Assembly (NCBI GenBank): GCA_043816955.1 | Contig: JBDRHL010000046.1 | Coordinates: 1-53,923, forward strand | Direction of reading: 5' to 3' | From: JBDRHL01 sp043816955 | GTDB taxonomy: Bacteria > Planctomycetota > Phycisphaerae > Sedimentisphaerales > CAYZTY01 | DNA: 53,923 nt | Part shown: positions 26,618 through 35,859 of the stretch, piece by piece | How positions within the stretch are numbered: the stretch's first letter is position 1 | Layout of the letters: each line of letters begins with the position of its first letter | Translations under genes and position numbers: made by a program | The notes under the pieces: generated by a model | The model's database searches: none | What the model was told of the DNA's origin: nothing | Seen by the model: the letters and a program-made list of their open reading frames with translations, nothing else

Positions 26618-26759
26618 ACCAAGCCCCTTTCGATAGTCCAAACTGCTTTCGATTACAATATATTATATATCAATCACCTCTCCGGGCGAGAATAAAACAA
26701 ATTGACATAATTACTTATTGCCAGTAGTATTATGAGTTGTTTCCGTCGAGGATTTAAGC

Positions 26760-27605
26760 ATGGCCAGTCACGATTTAGCCCGTATTAAAATAGACGATCT
26801 CGAGATCATCGGCTATTCAGTCGCCGGCGAGGAGACGGTTGTGGGCATCCCGCAACTGGACGTCTGTTTTGACGTCGGCAAGGCCCCTCAGCAGATTATC
26901 GCTATCAACAACGTCCTGCTGACCCACGGCCATATGGACCACGCCGCCGGCCTTGCATATTACCTGTCCCACAGAAATTTCTGCGGGCAAAGCCCCGGCA
27001 CCATACTGGCTCCTGACAACCTTATCAGGCCTATCCAGGATATTATAAACGCATGGGAAAACCTCGACGGCAACAGAATTCCTGCAAATCTCGTCGGAGT
27101 CAAGCCCGGAGACGAATACCGGATCAAGCCTAACCTTTTCGTACGGGTCTTCCCCACCAGGCACAGCCGCGGATCTGTCGGCTATACCGTCATCGAAAAA
27201 CGCAAAAAACTCAAACCGGAATACAGCGAACTGACCGGACCACAAATCGTCGAACTGAAAAAAAAAGGTGTAACCATCGATTATCCGCTTGAGCTGCCTG
27301 TCGTAACCTATTTCGGTGATACTCAGTACGTCGATTTCTCACAGCTCGACTATGTCGCCAACAGCAGGATTCTCATCGCCGAATGCACCTTTTTTGCCGA
27401 CGAACACACCGACCGTGCAGCAGCAGGCCGGCATATGCACATTGACGAGTTCGCCGGCCTCATCGAAAAACTTCACAACGAGCACATTGTCATCACCCAC
27501 CTGACCCAGCGAACCTATATGAGTGAAATTCGCAAAATATTAAAAGCCAGGCTCGGCAGCAAAAAAATCGCCAAAATCACAATCCTGATGGACAAACGCA
27601 GATAG
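26760..27605 (+). CDS. Metallo-beta-lactamase-fold hydrolase, RNase Z-like
   Basis: The 281-residue protein contains the zinc motif LLTHGHMDHAAGL near residue 57, the later ligands FPTRHSRGSVGY and FGDTQY, and the C-terminal VITHLTQR histidine. The insertion KRKKLKPEYSELTGPQIVEL before the GDT motif is typical of tRNase Z-like proteins of the short, plant-type group. These enzymes cleave the 3' trailer of tRNA precursors, but many relatives act on other substrates. The gene is alone on its strand. RNase Z activity is likely but not proven by sequence. Confidence 0.75.
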   Translation: MASHDLARIKIDDLEIIGYSVAGEETVVGIPQLDVCFDVGKAPQQIIAINNVLLTHGHMDHAAGLAYYLSHRNFCGQSPGTILAPDNLIRPIQDIINAWENLDGNRIPANLVGVKPGDEYRIKPNLFVRVFPTRHSRGSVGYTVIEKRKKLKPEYSELTGPQIVELKKKGVTIDYPLELPVVTYFGDTQYVDFSQLDYVANSRILIAECTFFADEHTDRAAAGRHMHIDEFAGLIEKLHNEHIVITHLTQRTYMSEIRKILKARLGSKKIAKITILMDKRR

Positions 27606-27683
27606 CGGGAAAGATAAATTCATCATACATAAAATGCTTGAGTCCATCCGCACTGTAGATTTATCGAACAGCCGGATTAGCTT

Positions 27684-28448
27684 CTATCTGGCATAGGGCG
27701 TAACGGTTATCAGCATCTGCTTTTTCACGTCTTCTTTGCCGTAAGAAAAAAGAGCGGTTGCAACGTTCTGCTCATCCGTGGAGCTGCCGCTGATTACCAC
27801 TGCATTACCCGGAAAGGCGCGGACCTTTGTGGTAAGTTCCGTCAATTCCAGGTTCCCGCCGTCAGAAAGAAATCTCGAAAATACAGGAGTCAGATCCATC
27901 TCGATTTGCCCGCTCGCAAGTTTCCGGACATCGACCTTCAGGCTCCTGCCCGCATGACGAAAGTCATACTCGACCCCGCTGTACCATCTGCCCGCATAGA
28001 AAAACCGCGGAACGGCTATCTCCTCCCCCACGCTGATATACCCGGCTGTGCCGTCCAGGAGAACTATGAACAACTCGCTTTCCTCTGCATGCTTGAGACT
28101 TTGCTTTACAATATTTAACTGTGCCGTGAAATGTTCATTGCCCACACCGATCCGCAGGCCGGAGCTTCTGAAAGTCGCCGGATTATTCGTAACGACTATA
28201 TTTTCATCGGTATAACGCCATAAACCTTCTATAGAACCGAATTCACCGGCGTCGGCCTTGAGCATCTTCACGACAACTTTGATATTGTCACCCAATACAT
28301 CGCCACCCTGGGCTTTTGCCTGTGCAATCTGCGCATCGATTCTGTCCCAGTAGTCATCAGATTGGCTCGAGTTCCGCTGCGACTCACACCCCACGGCAAT
28401 AATGCACAGCAACGGGATAAATACGACAATCATTCTCATAGTGCGCAT
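27684..28448 (-). CDS. Lipoprotein with a secretin-like C-terminal segment
   Basis: The protein is about 254 residues. From the ATG at 28448 (ATG 28439 also possible) the N-terminus reads MRTMRMIVVFIPLLCIIAVG and then Cys, a classical lipobox (AVGC), so it should be lipid-anchored. The body is beta-rich. The end, GNAVVISGSSTDEQNVATAL followed by KKQMLITVTPYAR, resembles the last strands of the secretin domain of type II/III systems, which often finish with an ITPRI-like sequence. It is much shorter than a full secretin, so a minor or degenerate relative is possible. It lies downstream of the charged small protein by about 60 bases. Confidence 0.5.
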   Translation of the reverse strand: MRTMRMIVVFIPLLCIIAVGCESQRNSSQSDDYWDRIDAQIAQAKAQGGDVLGDNIKVVVKMLKADAGEFGSIEGLWRYTDENIVVTNNPATFRSSGLRIGVGNEHFTAQLNIVKQSLKHAEESELFIVLLDGTAGYISVGEEIAVPRFFYAGRWYSGVEYDFRHAGRSLKVDVRKLASGQIEMDLTPVFSRFLSDGGNLELTELTTKVRAFPGNAVVISGSSTDEQNVATALFSYGKEDVKKQMLITVTPYAR

Positions 28449-28506
28449 TATACCGCTGCTTCGAAGTGTTATGCAAATGGATTCTGAATGGGAAATGAAA
28501 ATCGAA

Positions 28507-28848
28507 TCAGGCAGTTGCTTCTGCTGGATCCAGCTGTTTCTTGAATGCCTCAAGCGATTGAGGCTCGGCTACCCTCCTGTAACCAAGAGCTTTTATAACT
28601 TCCAGAACCTCCGTCCATGTCGGAAACGGAACATGGTTCTCGCTCTTGTATCGGTCTATCGCCATGAGAAACTCAAACTGCTCATCGTTCATCTGCCCTT
28701 CTTCAGCAGCTTTCCTTTCCTGGCTTCTCCTTCTCCCGGGCCCCCTGTGCCTGTTTAGTCCCAGCCGCCTGTCAACCACGCTTTTTCTGCGGTCATGGAA
28801 ACTTAATCGCTCGTCCTGTACCAATTCCCGAAATCTTTGCTCTTCCAT
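28507..28848 (-). CDS. Charged small hypothetical protein
   Basis: The 113-residue protein is rich in Arg, Glu and Asp. The N-terminal part (FHDRRKSVVDRRLGLNRHRG, GRRRSQERKAAEEG) is very basic, and the C-terminal part (QFEFLMAIDRYKSENHVPF, WTEVLEVIKALGYRRV) reads as a helix-turn-helix-like winged fold used for DNA or protein contact. I do not recognise a family. The ATG at 28848 was chosen over an in-frame GTG at 28857. Codon use is like that of the neighbours. Confidence 0.5.
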   Translation of the reverse strand: MEEQRFRELVQDERLSFHDRRKSVVDRRLGLNRHRGPGRRRSQERKAAEEGQMNDEQFEFLMAIDRYKSENHVPFPTWTEVLEVIKALGYRRVAEPQSLEAFKKQLDPAEATA

Positions 28849-28943
28849 ATAATACACCCGGCCATAAAAATACCAAGTTCATTGTTCCCTGCGCTGCTGG
28901 TGCAAAACACCGCCGTGAAACACACAAACCTCAAGCGGAAAAC

Positions 28944-29294
28944 CTAAAAGCCGTCCTCGTCATCGAAATCATCGTCGCTGTCGACATCAAACTCATCCAG
29001 GAGCAATTCGTCATCGAATGTGTCCTCGCCGGCATAATCATAAAAGTCATCAAACGCTTCCTGCGACTCGATCAGAACATGCGCCTCATCGAGATAATCT
29101 TCCGGAACCATCACCGCGATACCGCGTTCACCTGCCAAGTGGGGTTCCTCGCCTTTTATCGCCACAGGAATATCATTATTTTCCAGCAGAGTTTTGTAAA
29201 GTTGTGCCTGCTCCCTATCCTCGGCAAAAACGACCGCGACGAAATTCTTAACCGCGCCGCCGGTACCTTTGTTTTTCCCCGGATCTCTGGGCAT
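28944..29294 (-). CDS. DUF2007-like protein with an acidic tail
   Basis: The protein is about 116 residues. The core (VAVVFAEDREQAQLYKTLLE and NNDIPVAIKGEEPHLAGERG, then IAVMVPEDYLDEAHVLIES) fits the small DUF2007 ferredoxin-like fold, labelled a putative signal-transducing protein. The last 40 residues are almost all Asp/Glu (DSDDDFDDEDGF), an unusual tail. The ATG at 29294 is preferred over an extended frame from 29318. Function is unknown. Confidence 0.65.
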   Translation of the reverse strand: MPRDPGKNKGTGGAVKNFVAVVFAEDREQAQLYKTLLENNDIPVAIKGEEPHLAGERGIAVMVPEDYLDEAHVLIESQEAFDDFYDYAGEDTFDDELLLDEFDVDSDDDFDDEDGF

Positions 29295-29603
29295 CTTTGT
29301 TCTCCATCCAAATTTCAATTACAAAAAACGTTCGGCAAATGCCACACGACTTCTTTTCGTCAATAACCATCCCCACAATTATCAAAAAACCTGCACCTGC
29401 CTGAAAAAAACCACCGATAAGCCGCCCTGGAACCTGAAAGAAATTGAACCAATACCCACCATAGATCAAAAAATTTATTGTTTCAGGCAGATTTTTTTGT
29501 TGAAAATCATTTACCTTATATTAAAACATAGAGCACTGTTAGCGATTCCTGGGATGTGAATCGCATGATTATTGGAACTTTTTTCAAACATGGAGGATTT
29601 ACA

Positions 29604-29807
29604 ATGGCAAAGAAAAAAGCCGCTGCAAAGAAAAAAGACGTGTTGGTTGTTGCCAGCAAGGTCAAGGCCTACGTCAAGAGCAAAAAAATGATGACTTCAG
29701 CCGATGCGCTTGGAACCATCAGTGATATGGTTTACGCCGCTCTTGACTGCGCTATCAAGCGGGCACAGGCCAATCGCCGAAGCACTATCAAGCCTCAGGA
29801 TATCTAG
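29604..29807 (+). CDS. Small bacterial histone-fold protein
   Basis: The 67-residue protein starts MAKKKAAAKKKDVLVVASKV. GGAGG lies eight bases before this ATG, which decides the start against the longer frame. A basic N-terminal tail (residues 1-11, mostly Lys and Ala) is followed by helix 1 (ASKVKAYVKSKK), the long helix 2 (SADALGTISDMVYAALDCAIKR at about 32-53) and TIKPQDI, the short helix 3 region that ends histone folds. This is the layout of the bacterial histones, such as Bdellovibrio Bd0055, which are known to coat DNA. Its small size, high Lys content and single-gene setting with its own terminator suit an abundant nucleoid protein. DNA binding here is inferred. Confidence 0.8.
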   Translation: MAKKKAAAKKKDVLVVASKVKAYVKSKKMMTSADALGTISDMVYAALDCAIKRAQANRRSTIKPQDI

Positions 29808-29869
29808 GCTTGGCTTTGTACTAACATCCTATATTGCCATATCTTACGATCTGGTAGCACAAAGCGGAT

Positions 29870-29904
29870 AAAACCGCTCAGGCTTAAGTACTGGGCGGTT
29901 TTTC
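29870..29904 (+). terminator. Rho-independent terminator of the histone gene
   Basis: AAACCGCTCAG (29871-29881) pairs with CTGGGCGGTTT (29891-29901) and runs into TTTTCC. It lies about 63 bases after the histone stop codon. Confidence 0.75.
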
Positions 29905-30411
29905 CTTTACCTGCCGTATCTTTCGTACTATATGGCTTATCCACCGCTTCATCCGGATTACCATTTCTGCTGGTCCCACAGGGAAAACACCCTTAATAGT
30001 ATCAAAAATGAGATTTTTTCAAAAATTATTGGATTTATATAAGGCCAACGTCCGAAAAATACATAATTAAGACTATTTTTCTACCGCGAAACTCGCTATA
30101 CGCACTGTTAGGGAGATCGGCCTTAGCTGCCTTAGCGAGGCTTCGTAACATTTTATTATAGCTATGAGCAAAAACTGCTTAAATATGGTTACTTTCATTC
30201 AGATTTAAAAAAACTTGGTTTTTAACATATGTCCGGGCCTTATTTTGCCGAATTGAGCTATATATAAAAAAACCCGATCAGAGGCAGACAGGTTTCCAGA
30301 TGGGTAATGCCGCTGTTTGCTGGTCGGTTAAGAAATAAAAGGGAAATATTCAGTGATTTTTCAGGCCTTATTGAATGTACGAACCTTTGATCCCCAATTT
30401 GGAGGCGTCGC
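29905..30411. other. Non-coding region upstream of the glycogen genes with a strong stem-loop
   Basis: No gene is seen in these 507 bases, which are AT-rich. A long imperfect stem lies at 30274-30327: CCGATCAG with TGGTCGG and GCAGACAG with CTGTTTGC. On the minus strand it is followed by seven T residues (plus-strand A-run at 30264-30270), so it would work as a terminator for leftward transcription; on the plus strand it would be a leader structure of the gene at 30412. GGAGG lies about 7 bases before the ATG. Confidence 0.45.
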
Positions 30412-31743
30412 ATGAAAGTCTTCATGTTGGGCTGGGAATTTCCACCTTTTATCAGCGGGGGATTGGGGACCGCATGTTATGGACTGACTAAGGCACTTGA
30501 TGAATTGGGAATAAAAGTAATCTTTGTGCTGCCAAAACCCATACAGGGACATAGCAGCACACATGTAAAGCTCATTACACCCGACCATATCGCCCCGTCA
30601 CTCAAGGGCGCCTCTGCCTATACTCTGACACAAATGAAACATGTAAGTTTTCGCACAATTGACAGTCCCCTCCAGCCATACTCAACACCGCAAAGCTATC
30701 AGACGCATCTTGAGCAGATTATCAGGGAAAAACGTCAACTTAGAACCGGCTCAACAACTCTGGATTCTTCCGGCCACAACCCTGAACAGATCGCCGGGGA
30801 TGGGCACTACTCCGGGGATATGTACACCGAGGTACATCGGTATGCCGGCACAGCGGCCCAACTGGCACAGACAGAGGATTTTGACGTGATCCATGCTCAT
30901 GACTGGATGACATACCCCGCCGGTATCGCCGTGGCGGCAGTTACAGGCAAACCGCTGATCGTCCAGGTTCATTCCACAGAATTCGACCGAAGCGGCCAGC
31001 ACGTCAATCAAACGATCTATGATATAGAACGCAAAGGCATGCATGCCGCCAGTCGGGTCATCGCGGTAAGTAACCTGACACGAAACACCATAATAAGCCG
31101 TTACGCTGTCCCGCCGGCCAAGGTCGAGGTAGTACATAATGGTGTCGAGCGAAACGGAAAGCTTTGCTCCCTGCAGCAGGCCGTGATTAACAAAGATGAG
31201 AAGCTTGTACTGTTTCTCGGCAGAATCACTATGCAAAAAGGGCCTGAATACTTCCTTGCCGCCGCTAAAAAAGTGCTTGAAGTCATAGAAAATGTCAAAT
31301 TCGTGATGGTCGGCTCCGGCGATATGATGCACCGTGCTGTCGAACTCGCAGCACATCTCGGCATCGGCCACAAAGTCCTCTTTACTGGATTCCTGCGAGG
31401 CAATGACGTTGCAGCTATATACAAAATGGCCGACCTTTACGTCATGCCTTCGGTTTCCGAGCCTTTCGGTATCGCTCCCCTGGAGGCGCTGGACCATGAC
31501 GTTCCGGTGATAATCAGCAAACAAAGCGGCGTCTCCGAAGTCCTCAAACACGCCTTAAAGGTCGATTTCTGGGACATCGAAGAAATGGCAAATAAAATCA
31601 TTGCTGTCTTAAAATATCCCCCGCTTCAGATGACCTTGCGAGAGCAGGGAAACTTCGAAGTCAGAAGGCTCAGATGGCAGGATTCTGCCGGACGCTGTGT
31701 AAAAATATATGAAGACCTCGTCGCCTCGCCTATGCTGTGCTAA
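30412..31743 (+). CDS. Glycogen synthase-like glycosyltransferase (GT4/GT5)
   Basis: The 443-residue GT-B-fold enzyme opens MKVFMLGWEFPPFISGGLGT, the sugar-nucleotide loop of starch/glycogen synthases (GGLGTACYGL). HAHDWMTYPAGIAV is another starch-synthase block. The C-terminal half contains LFLGRITMQKGPEYFLAA (the KGxx loop for phosphate) and the E-x7-E motif in SEPFGIAPLEALDHDVPVI. These proteins transfer glucose from UDP- or ADP-glucose to the glycogen chain. Two adjoining genes encode GH57 and debranching enzymes. The donor cannot be decided by sequence. The end is 81 bases before the GH57 gene. Confidence 0.88.
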   Translation: MKVFMLGWEFPPFISGGLGTACYGLTKALDELGIKVIFVLPKPIQGHSSTHVKLITPDHIAPSLKGASAYTLTQMKHVSFRTIDSPLQPYSTPQSYQTHLEQIIREKRQLRTGSTTLDSSGHNPEQIAGDGHYSGDMYTEVHRYAGTAAQLAQTEDFDVIHAHDWMTYPAGIAVAAVTGKPLIVQVHSTEFDRSGQHVNQTIYDIERKGMHAASRVIAVSNLTRNTIISRYAVPPAKVEVVHNGVERNGKLCSLQQAVINKDEKLVLFLGRITMQKGPEYFLAAAKKVLEVIENVKFVMVGSGDMMHRAVELAAHLGIGHKVLFTGFLRGNDVAAIYKMADLYVMPSVSEPFGIAPLEALDHDVPVIISKQSGVSEVLKHALKVDFWDIEEMANKIIAVLKYPPLQMTLREQGNFEVRRLRWQDSAGRCVKIYEDLVASPMLC

Positions 31744-31824
31744 CCAGCCGTACCAGGCAGGCGGCAGTACAGGAAAAACTTAATTTCAGGAATATTGCTG
31801 TTACTTTAGACAAGGGATTGTTTT

Positions 31825-33030
31825 ATGGCTTCGGTGTGCTTTTATTTTCAGGTCCATCAGCCATTTCGCCTCAGACACTATACGGTTTTTGAACAAAACC
31901 ATCGTTATTTCGATGATTACAAAAACCGCGCAATCTGCCAGAAGGTCGCAAACAAGTGCTACCTGCCGGCAAATCGACTTCTCCTGAACCTGATCAATTG
32001 TCACGAAGGAAGGTTCAAAGTTGCCTTCAGCGTTACCGGCGTTCTTCTCGAACAGCTGGCTCGATATGCACCGGAAGTGATGAGTACTTTTGATGCGCTG
32101 GCGCAGACCGGCTGCGCTGAGTTCCTTGCGGAAACATATTACCACAGCCTCAGCTTTCTCTACTCCAAACCTGAATTCATCGAGCAGATCGAAAAGCATT
32201 GTCTGACTATTAACCGCCTTTTCGGCCAGAACCCTCGAATCTTCAGGAACACCGAACTGATTTATAATAATGACCTCGCCGCAACCATCGATTCACTTAA
32301 AAAATTCGACGCCATATTGACCGAAGGCGCAGATCATATCCTCGGATACCGCAGTCCGAATTTTCTCTACAGGCCCACGAATTGCAGCCGGATAAAGCTC
32401 CTGCTCAAGAATTATCCCCTCAGCGATGATATCGCCTTTAGATTTTCCAATCGCAACTGGGCCGAATTCCCCCTGATGGCAGGCAAATTCGCTGACTGGG
32501 TAAACCAGGTCAACGGAAATGGAAATGTTGTAAATCTGTTCATGGACTATGAAACATTCGGTGAGCACCAGTGGGCGGACACGGGTATTTTTGATTTCAT
32601 GCGGCACCTGCCTGAGGAAATCCTTCGGAATCCCGACAACAACTTCAGAACTCCCTCCGAAATTGTCGCTGCCTACGAACCAATGGGCACCGTCGATGTC
32701 CCGCATACGATAAGCTGGGCGGATACCGAACGAGACCTCTCGGCCTGGCTCGGCAACGCGATGCAGTCAAGCGCAATACATGAGCTTTACAGGCTCGAAA
32801 ATCAGATCAAGGCCAGCCAGGATAGCGACCTCCTCGCAGACTGGCGAAAACTTCAGACTTCAGACCATTTCTACTACATGTCCACAAAATATTTTGCCGA
32901 CGGCGACGTCCACAAATATTTTAACCCATATGACTCACCCTATGATTCATATATTAACTTCATGAATGTGATCAATAACCTGAAAAGTCGTTGTCGCAAA
33001 GAGGTCGGTAACGTTGTAGCGGCAATCTGA
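31825..33030 (+). CDS. Glycoside hydrolase family 57 alpha-amylase-like enzyme
   Basis: The 401-residue (beta/alpha)7-barrel enzyme has the GH57 landmarks HQPFR at residues 11-15, the segment AETYYHSLSFLY and the nucleophile Glu144 in FRNTELIYNN. The acid/base is Asp241 in LFMDYETFGEHQW. Members act as alpha-amylases, 4-alpha-glucanotransferases or branching enzymes; this short form matches the amylase-like group. The position between a glycogen synthase and a debranching enzyme suggests alpha-glucan remodelling. No signal peptide is visible, so it acts in the cytoplasm. Confidence 0.88.
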   Translation: MASVCFYFQVHQPFRLRHYTVFEQNHRYFDDYKNRAICQKVANKCYLPANRLLLNLINCHEGRFKVAFSVTGVLLEQLARYAPEVMSTFDALAQTGCAEFLAETYYHSLSFLYSKPEFIEQIEKHCLTINRLFGQNPRIFRNTELIYNNDLAATIDSLKKFDAILTEGADHILGYRSPNFLYRPTNCSRIKLLLKNYPLSDDIAFRFSNRNWAEFPLMAGKFADWVNQVNGNGNVVNLFMDYETFGEHQWADTGIFDFMRHLPEEILRNPDNNFRTPSEIVAAYEPMGTVDVPHTISWADTERDLSAWLGNAMQSSAIHELYRLENQIKASQDSDLLADWRKLQTSDHFYYMSTKYFADGDVHKYFNPYDSPYDSYINFMNVINNLKSRCRKEVGNVVAAI

Positions 33031-33118
33031 AACAACCGTATTTTTTCTTTTCTCTATCCGATTGTCCATTGATATAGATAAAAAACTATCCGCTCAGAAG
33101 TTCAGGAGACAATGTAAA

Positions 33119-35134
33119 ATGTTACTCAGGCGAAGCAGCAGGGATACGACGGTATCTTTGACAACAACAGGCCGGCCCACCGAAGAACTACTCAATAGGG
33201 AATGGCTTCTGACAAATAAACGGGGCGATTTTGCCAGCGGCAGCGTGACAGGCTGCAACACACGCAAGTATCATGGTACCCTCGTCGGATCACTCTGCCC
33301 TCCGATAAACCGGATCGTAAGCCTTTCTGCATGCCAGGAAACAATAATAACACGAAAATACCAGCAGTCTCTGTCGGTATTTGAGTTCGCCGACAGCTTT
33401 GTCGCAGATGGACTGTCTTCATTGAAGAGCTTTCGTCGCGACATCGGCGTGCATTTCGACCACGAGCTGGAAGGCATAGAGCTTACCAAGTCCATTTACC
33501 TTCATCCTGACCACAGCGTTGTAGCAATCGTATACGATTTCCGCAGAGTCGCGTCCCCCTTGGAATTTGTCCTGAGGCCGCTCATAGCATTGCGGGATTT
33601 TCACTCACTTCAGACTAGTTACGCTCACCTCTACGCGGTATGGGTGGAAAACGGCATAAGCATCCGGCACAATATCCCGCATAGCTGTCAATTGTTCCTC
33701 CAGGCCGATGATATGTGGTTCGAGCACGACTGTCAGTGGTGGTTCAGTTTCATGTACCGCAAGGATAAGCAGCGAGGTCTGCCATATTGCGAAGACCTGT
33801 GGACACCGGGCTTCTATAAATGCCAGATAGATTATCCCCGCAGGATAGCTCTATGGGCCTATTTGAGCCGAGGTGAGGGCTGCTGTAGTTTTGAGTTTCC
33901 CTTCCTGGAGCAATTGTGTGAACAATTACGACAAAACCAGGCTGATGTTCTTGCTGCTTTACCCGTCAGGACCGAGTGTCTCAAAAAACTCTGGCTCGCC
34001 GCTGACCAGTTCATCGTGCAGCGACAGCAAAACAGCCGCCAGCAAACCACAACAATACTGGCCGGCTACCCATGGTTTGCCGACTGGGGCAGGGACACCT
34101 TCATTTCATTGCCAGGCCTGCTTCTGGTCACACAGCGATTTGACGAGGCCAAATCGGTAATGACCACTTTCGCACAAGCTATCGACGAAGGTATGATCCC
34201 AAATCGATTCGACGATTACAGCAACAAGGCCTACTATAACAGTATTGACGCCTCACTGTGGTTCATAAACTCCGCTTTCGAATACCTCTATGCATCCGGC
34301 AACGAAAACATCTTCCAGACCGAATTGCTTCCTGTTATCCGCGAAATTGTGGAAAACTACCGCAAAGGCACAAAGTTCAATATCCACGCCGACAGTGACG
34401 GTTTGATCACCGGCGGCAACGCTGAAACTCAATTGACATGGATGGACGCCAAGCACGGCGAAACTGCCTTTACGCCACGGTACGGCAAAGCCGTCGAGGT
34501 GAACGCCCTGTGGTTTAACGCACTTTGCAGCCTCGCTGCATTCTACCGGCAGCGGAAGCCGGAGTTGGCAGAATACTACGAAGCTCTGGCAAATCAGGCA
34601 GCAGGCAGCTTCGTCAGCCTTTTCTGGAATGATTCTGCCGATTGCCTTTACGACTGCATATTGCCTGATGGAACTGCCGATGCCGGTATCAGGCCAAATC
34701 AGATATTTGCTGTTTCCCTGCCCTTTTCGCCCCTGTCACCAGACAAACAAAAACAGGTGGTTGAAAAGGTCCGGCAAGACCTGTTAACACCATACGGCCT
34801 GCGATCACTGGCAAAAAGTGACAAAAACTACAAGGGTCATTACTGTGGATCAGTTCGTGATCGGGACGAAGCATACCACCAGGGAACCGTCTGGGCCCAT
34901 TTAATAGGCCCCTTTGTCGAAGCAAATCTGCGGATCAACAACTTCAGCAAAAAAAACAGGAAGGAAGGATTTCGAATAATTGAGCCGTTGCTGCATCACC
35001 TCCGCCACGACGCCTGCCTCGGAAGTGTCTCGGAAATATTTGATGGCGATCCGCCTCACGAACCCCGAGGCTGTTTCGCTCAAGCCTGGGCCGTTGCTGA
35101 ACTCATCCGGGCCTATAAGCTTGTTCATAACTGA
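33119..35134 (+). CDS. Glycogen debranching enzyme (amylo-alpha-1,6-glucosidase, GDE type)
   Basis: The 671-residue protein starts at an ATG with AGGAGA about 11 bases upstream; a longer TTG frame opens at 33062 but lacks a good box. The N-terminal domain has LLNREWLLTNKRGDFASGSV and TRKYHGTLVGSL. The catalytic (alpha/alpha)6 domain has GYPWFADWGRDTFISLPGLL, IDASLWFINSAFEYLY, WMDAKHGETAFTPRYGKAVE and DRDEAYHQGTVWAHLIGPFV, all typical of the archaeal/bacterial GDE group. It removes alpha-1,6 branches of glycogen. It completes the glycogen gene trio and ends 42 bases from the convergent azoR stop. Confidence 0.92.
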   Translation: MLLRRSSRDTTVSLTTTGRPTEELLNREWLLTNKRGDFASGSVTGCNTRKYHGTLVGSLCPPINRIVSLSACQETIITRKYQQSLSVFEFADSFVADGLSSLKSFRRDIGVHFDHELEGIELTKSIYLHPDHSVVAIVYDFRRVASPLEFVLRPLIALRDFHSLQTSYAHLYAVWVENGISIRHNIPHSCQLFLQADDMWFEHDCQWWFSFMYRKDKQRGLPYCEDLWTPGFYKCQIDYPRRIALWAYLSRGEGCCSFEFPFLEQLCEQLRQNQADVLAALPVRTECLKKLWLAADQFIVQRQQNSRQQTTTILAGYPWFADWGRDTFISLPGLLLVTQRFDEAKSVMTTFAQAIDEGMIPNRFDDYSNKAYYNSIDASLWFINSAFEYLYASGNENIFQTELLPVIREIVENYRKGTKFNIHADSDGLITGGNAETQLTWMDAKHGETAFTPRYGKAVEVNALWFNALCSLAAFYRQRKPELAEYYEALANQAAGSFVSLFWNDSADCLYDCILPDGTADAGIRPNQIFAVSLPFSPLSPDKQKQVVEKVRQDLLTPYGLRSLAKSDKNYKGHYCGSVRDRDEAYHQGTVWAHLIGPFVEANLRINNFSKKNRKEGFRIIEPLLHHLRHDACLGSVSEIFDGDPPHEPRGCFAQAWAVAELIRAYKLVHN

Positions 35135-35176
35135 CAAAACAATATGTACTCGGCATAACCGGGACGCTATTCGACG

Positions 35177-35803
35177 TTAAAACTCTTCTGCCAGTTTCTG
35201 CGCATCAGTTATTGCTGCTTCAAGCACCTGCCGAGCCGCTTCCGGCCCCTGCTGTAAAGTAGGTTCCACCAGAATCGAGCGAATATCCGTAAATCCCATA
35301 AATCCAAATACCAGCTCGATATAGGCTTTCTGCATATCAAGGCAGCGAGCCTGCTCAGCTAAATATGTTCCGCCTCGTGCGTAGACAACCACAAGCGGCT
35401 TGTCGATAACAAGGCCCCTGTAACCCTGCTGTTCGGAATAGGTAAACGTATAGCCAGGCTGAACAAGCAGATCTATGTAGTGCTTAAGCCTGTAGGGAAT
35501 GCCGAAATTCCACATAGGTGTCGCAATTACGTACTTATCAGCGGACTTAAACCGTTTGATAACTTTTTCGACACCCTGCCATGCCTGAGCCTCGGCATGA
35601 GACCGCTCAAGGCCGTGCATAATCGCATATTTCGCCTGAACAGTAAATCCGTTGAAACATGGAAGTTGTTCCCGAAAAACATCTAATGTTTCAATTTCCT
35701 CATCAGGATGCAGGTTTCGGTAGAGATCGATAAACGCATTGGCAACCGCCACGGAATACGAGCGATCTCTGGGCGAAGCCTTGATGTACAAAAGTTTTCC
35801 CAT
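35177..35803 (-). CDS. azoR: FMN-dependent NADH:quinone/azo oxidoreductase
   Basis: The 208-residue flavodoxin-fold enzyme begins KLLYIKASPRDRSYSVAVAN, the FMN phosphate loop. TPMWNFGIPYRLKHYIDLLV is the conserved AzoR block for the FMN ring. VYARGGTY lies where the FMN contact loop is expected. AzoR reduces azo compounds and quinones with NADH. AGGTGTG-like GGAGGTG lies seven bases upstream of the ATG. It follows trpA by 56 bases on the same strand and could be read through from the trp operon, or start from its own weak promoter. Confidence 0.9.
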   Translation of the reverse strand: MGKLLYIKASPRDRSYSVAVANAFIDLYRNLHPDEEIETLDVFREQLPCFNGFTVQAKYAIMHGLERSHAEAQAWQGVEKVIKRFKSADKYVIATPMWNFGIPYRLKHYIDLLVQPGYTFTYSEQQGYRGLVIDKPLVVVYARGGTYLAEQARCLDMQKAYIELVFGFMGFTDIRSILVEPTLQQGPEAARQVLEAAITDAQKLAEEF

Positions 35804-35859
35804 AACACACCTCCTTATTTATTCTTTCGTCTTTTAAGCCGCACTACATAGTTGACAAA

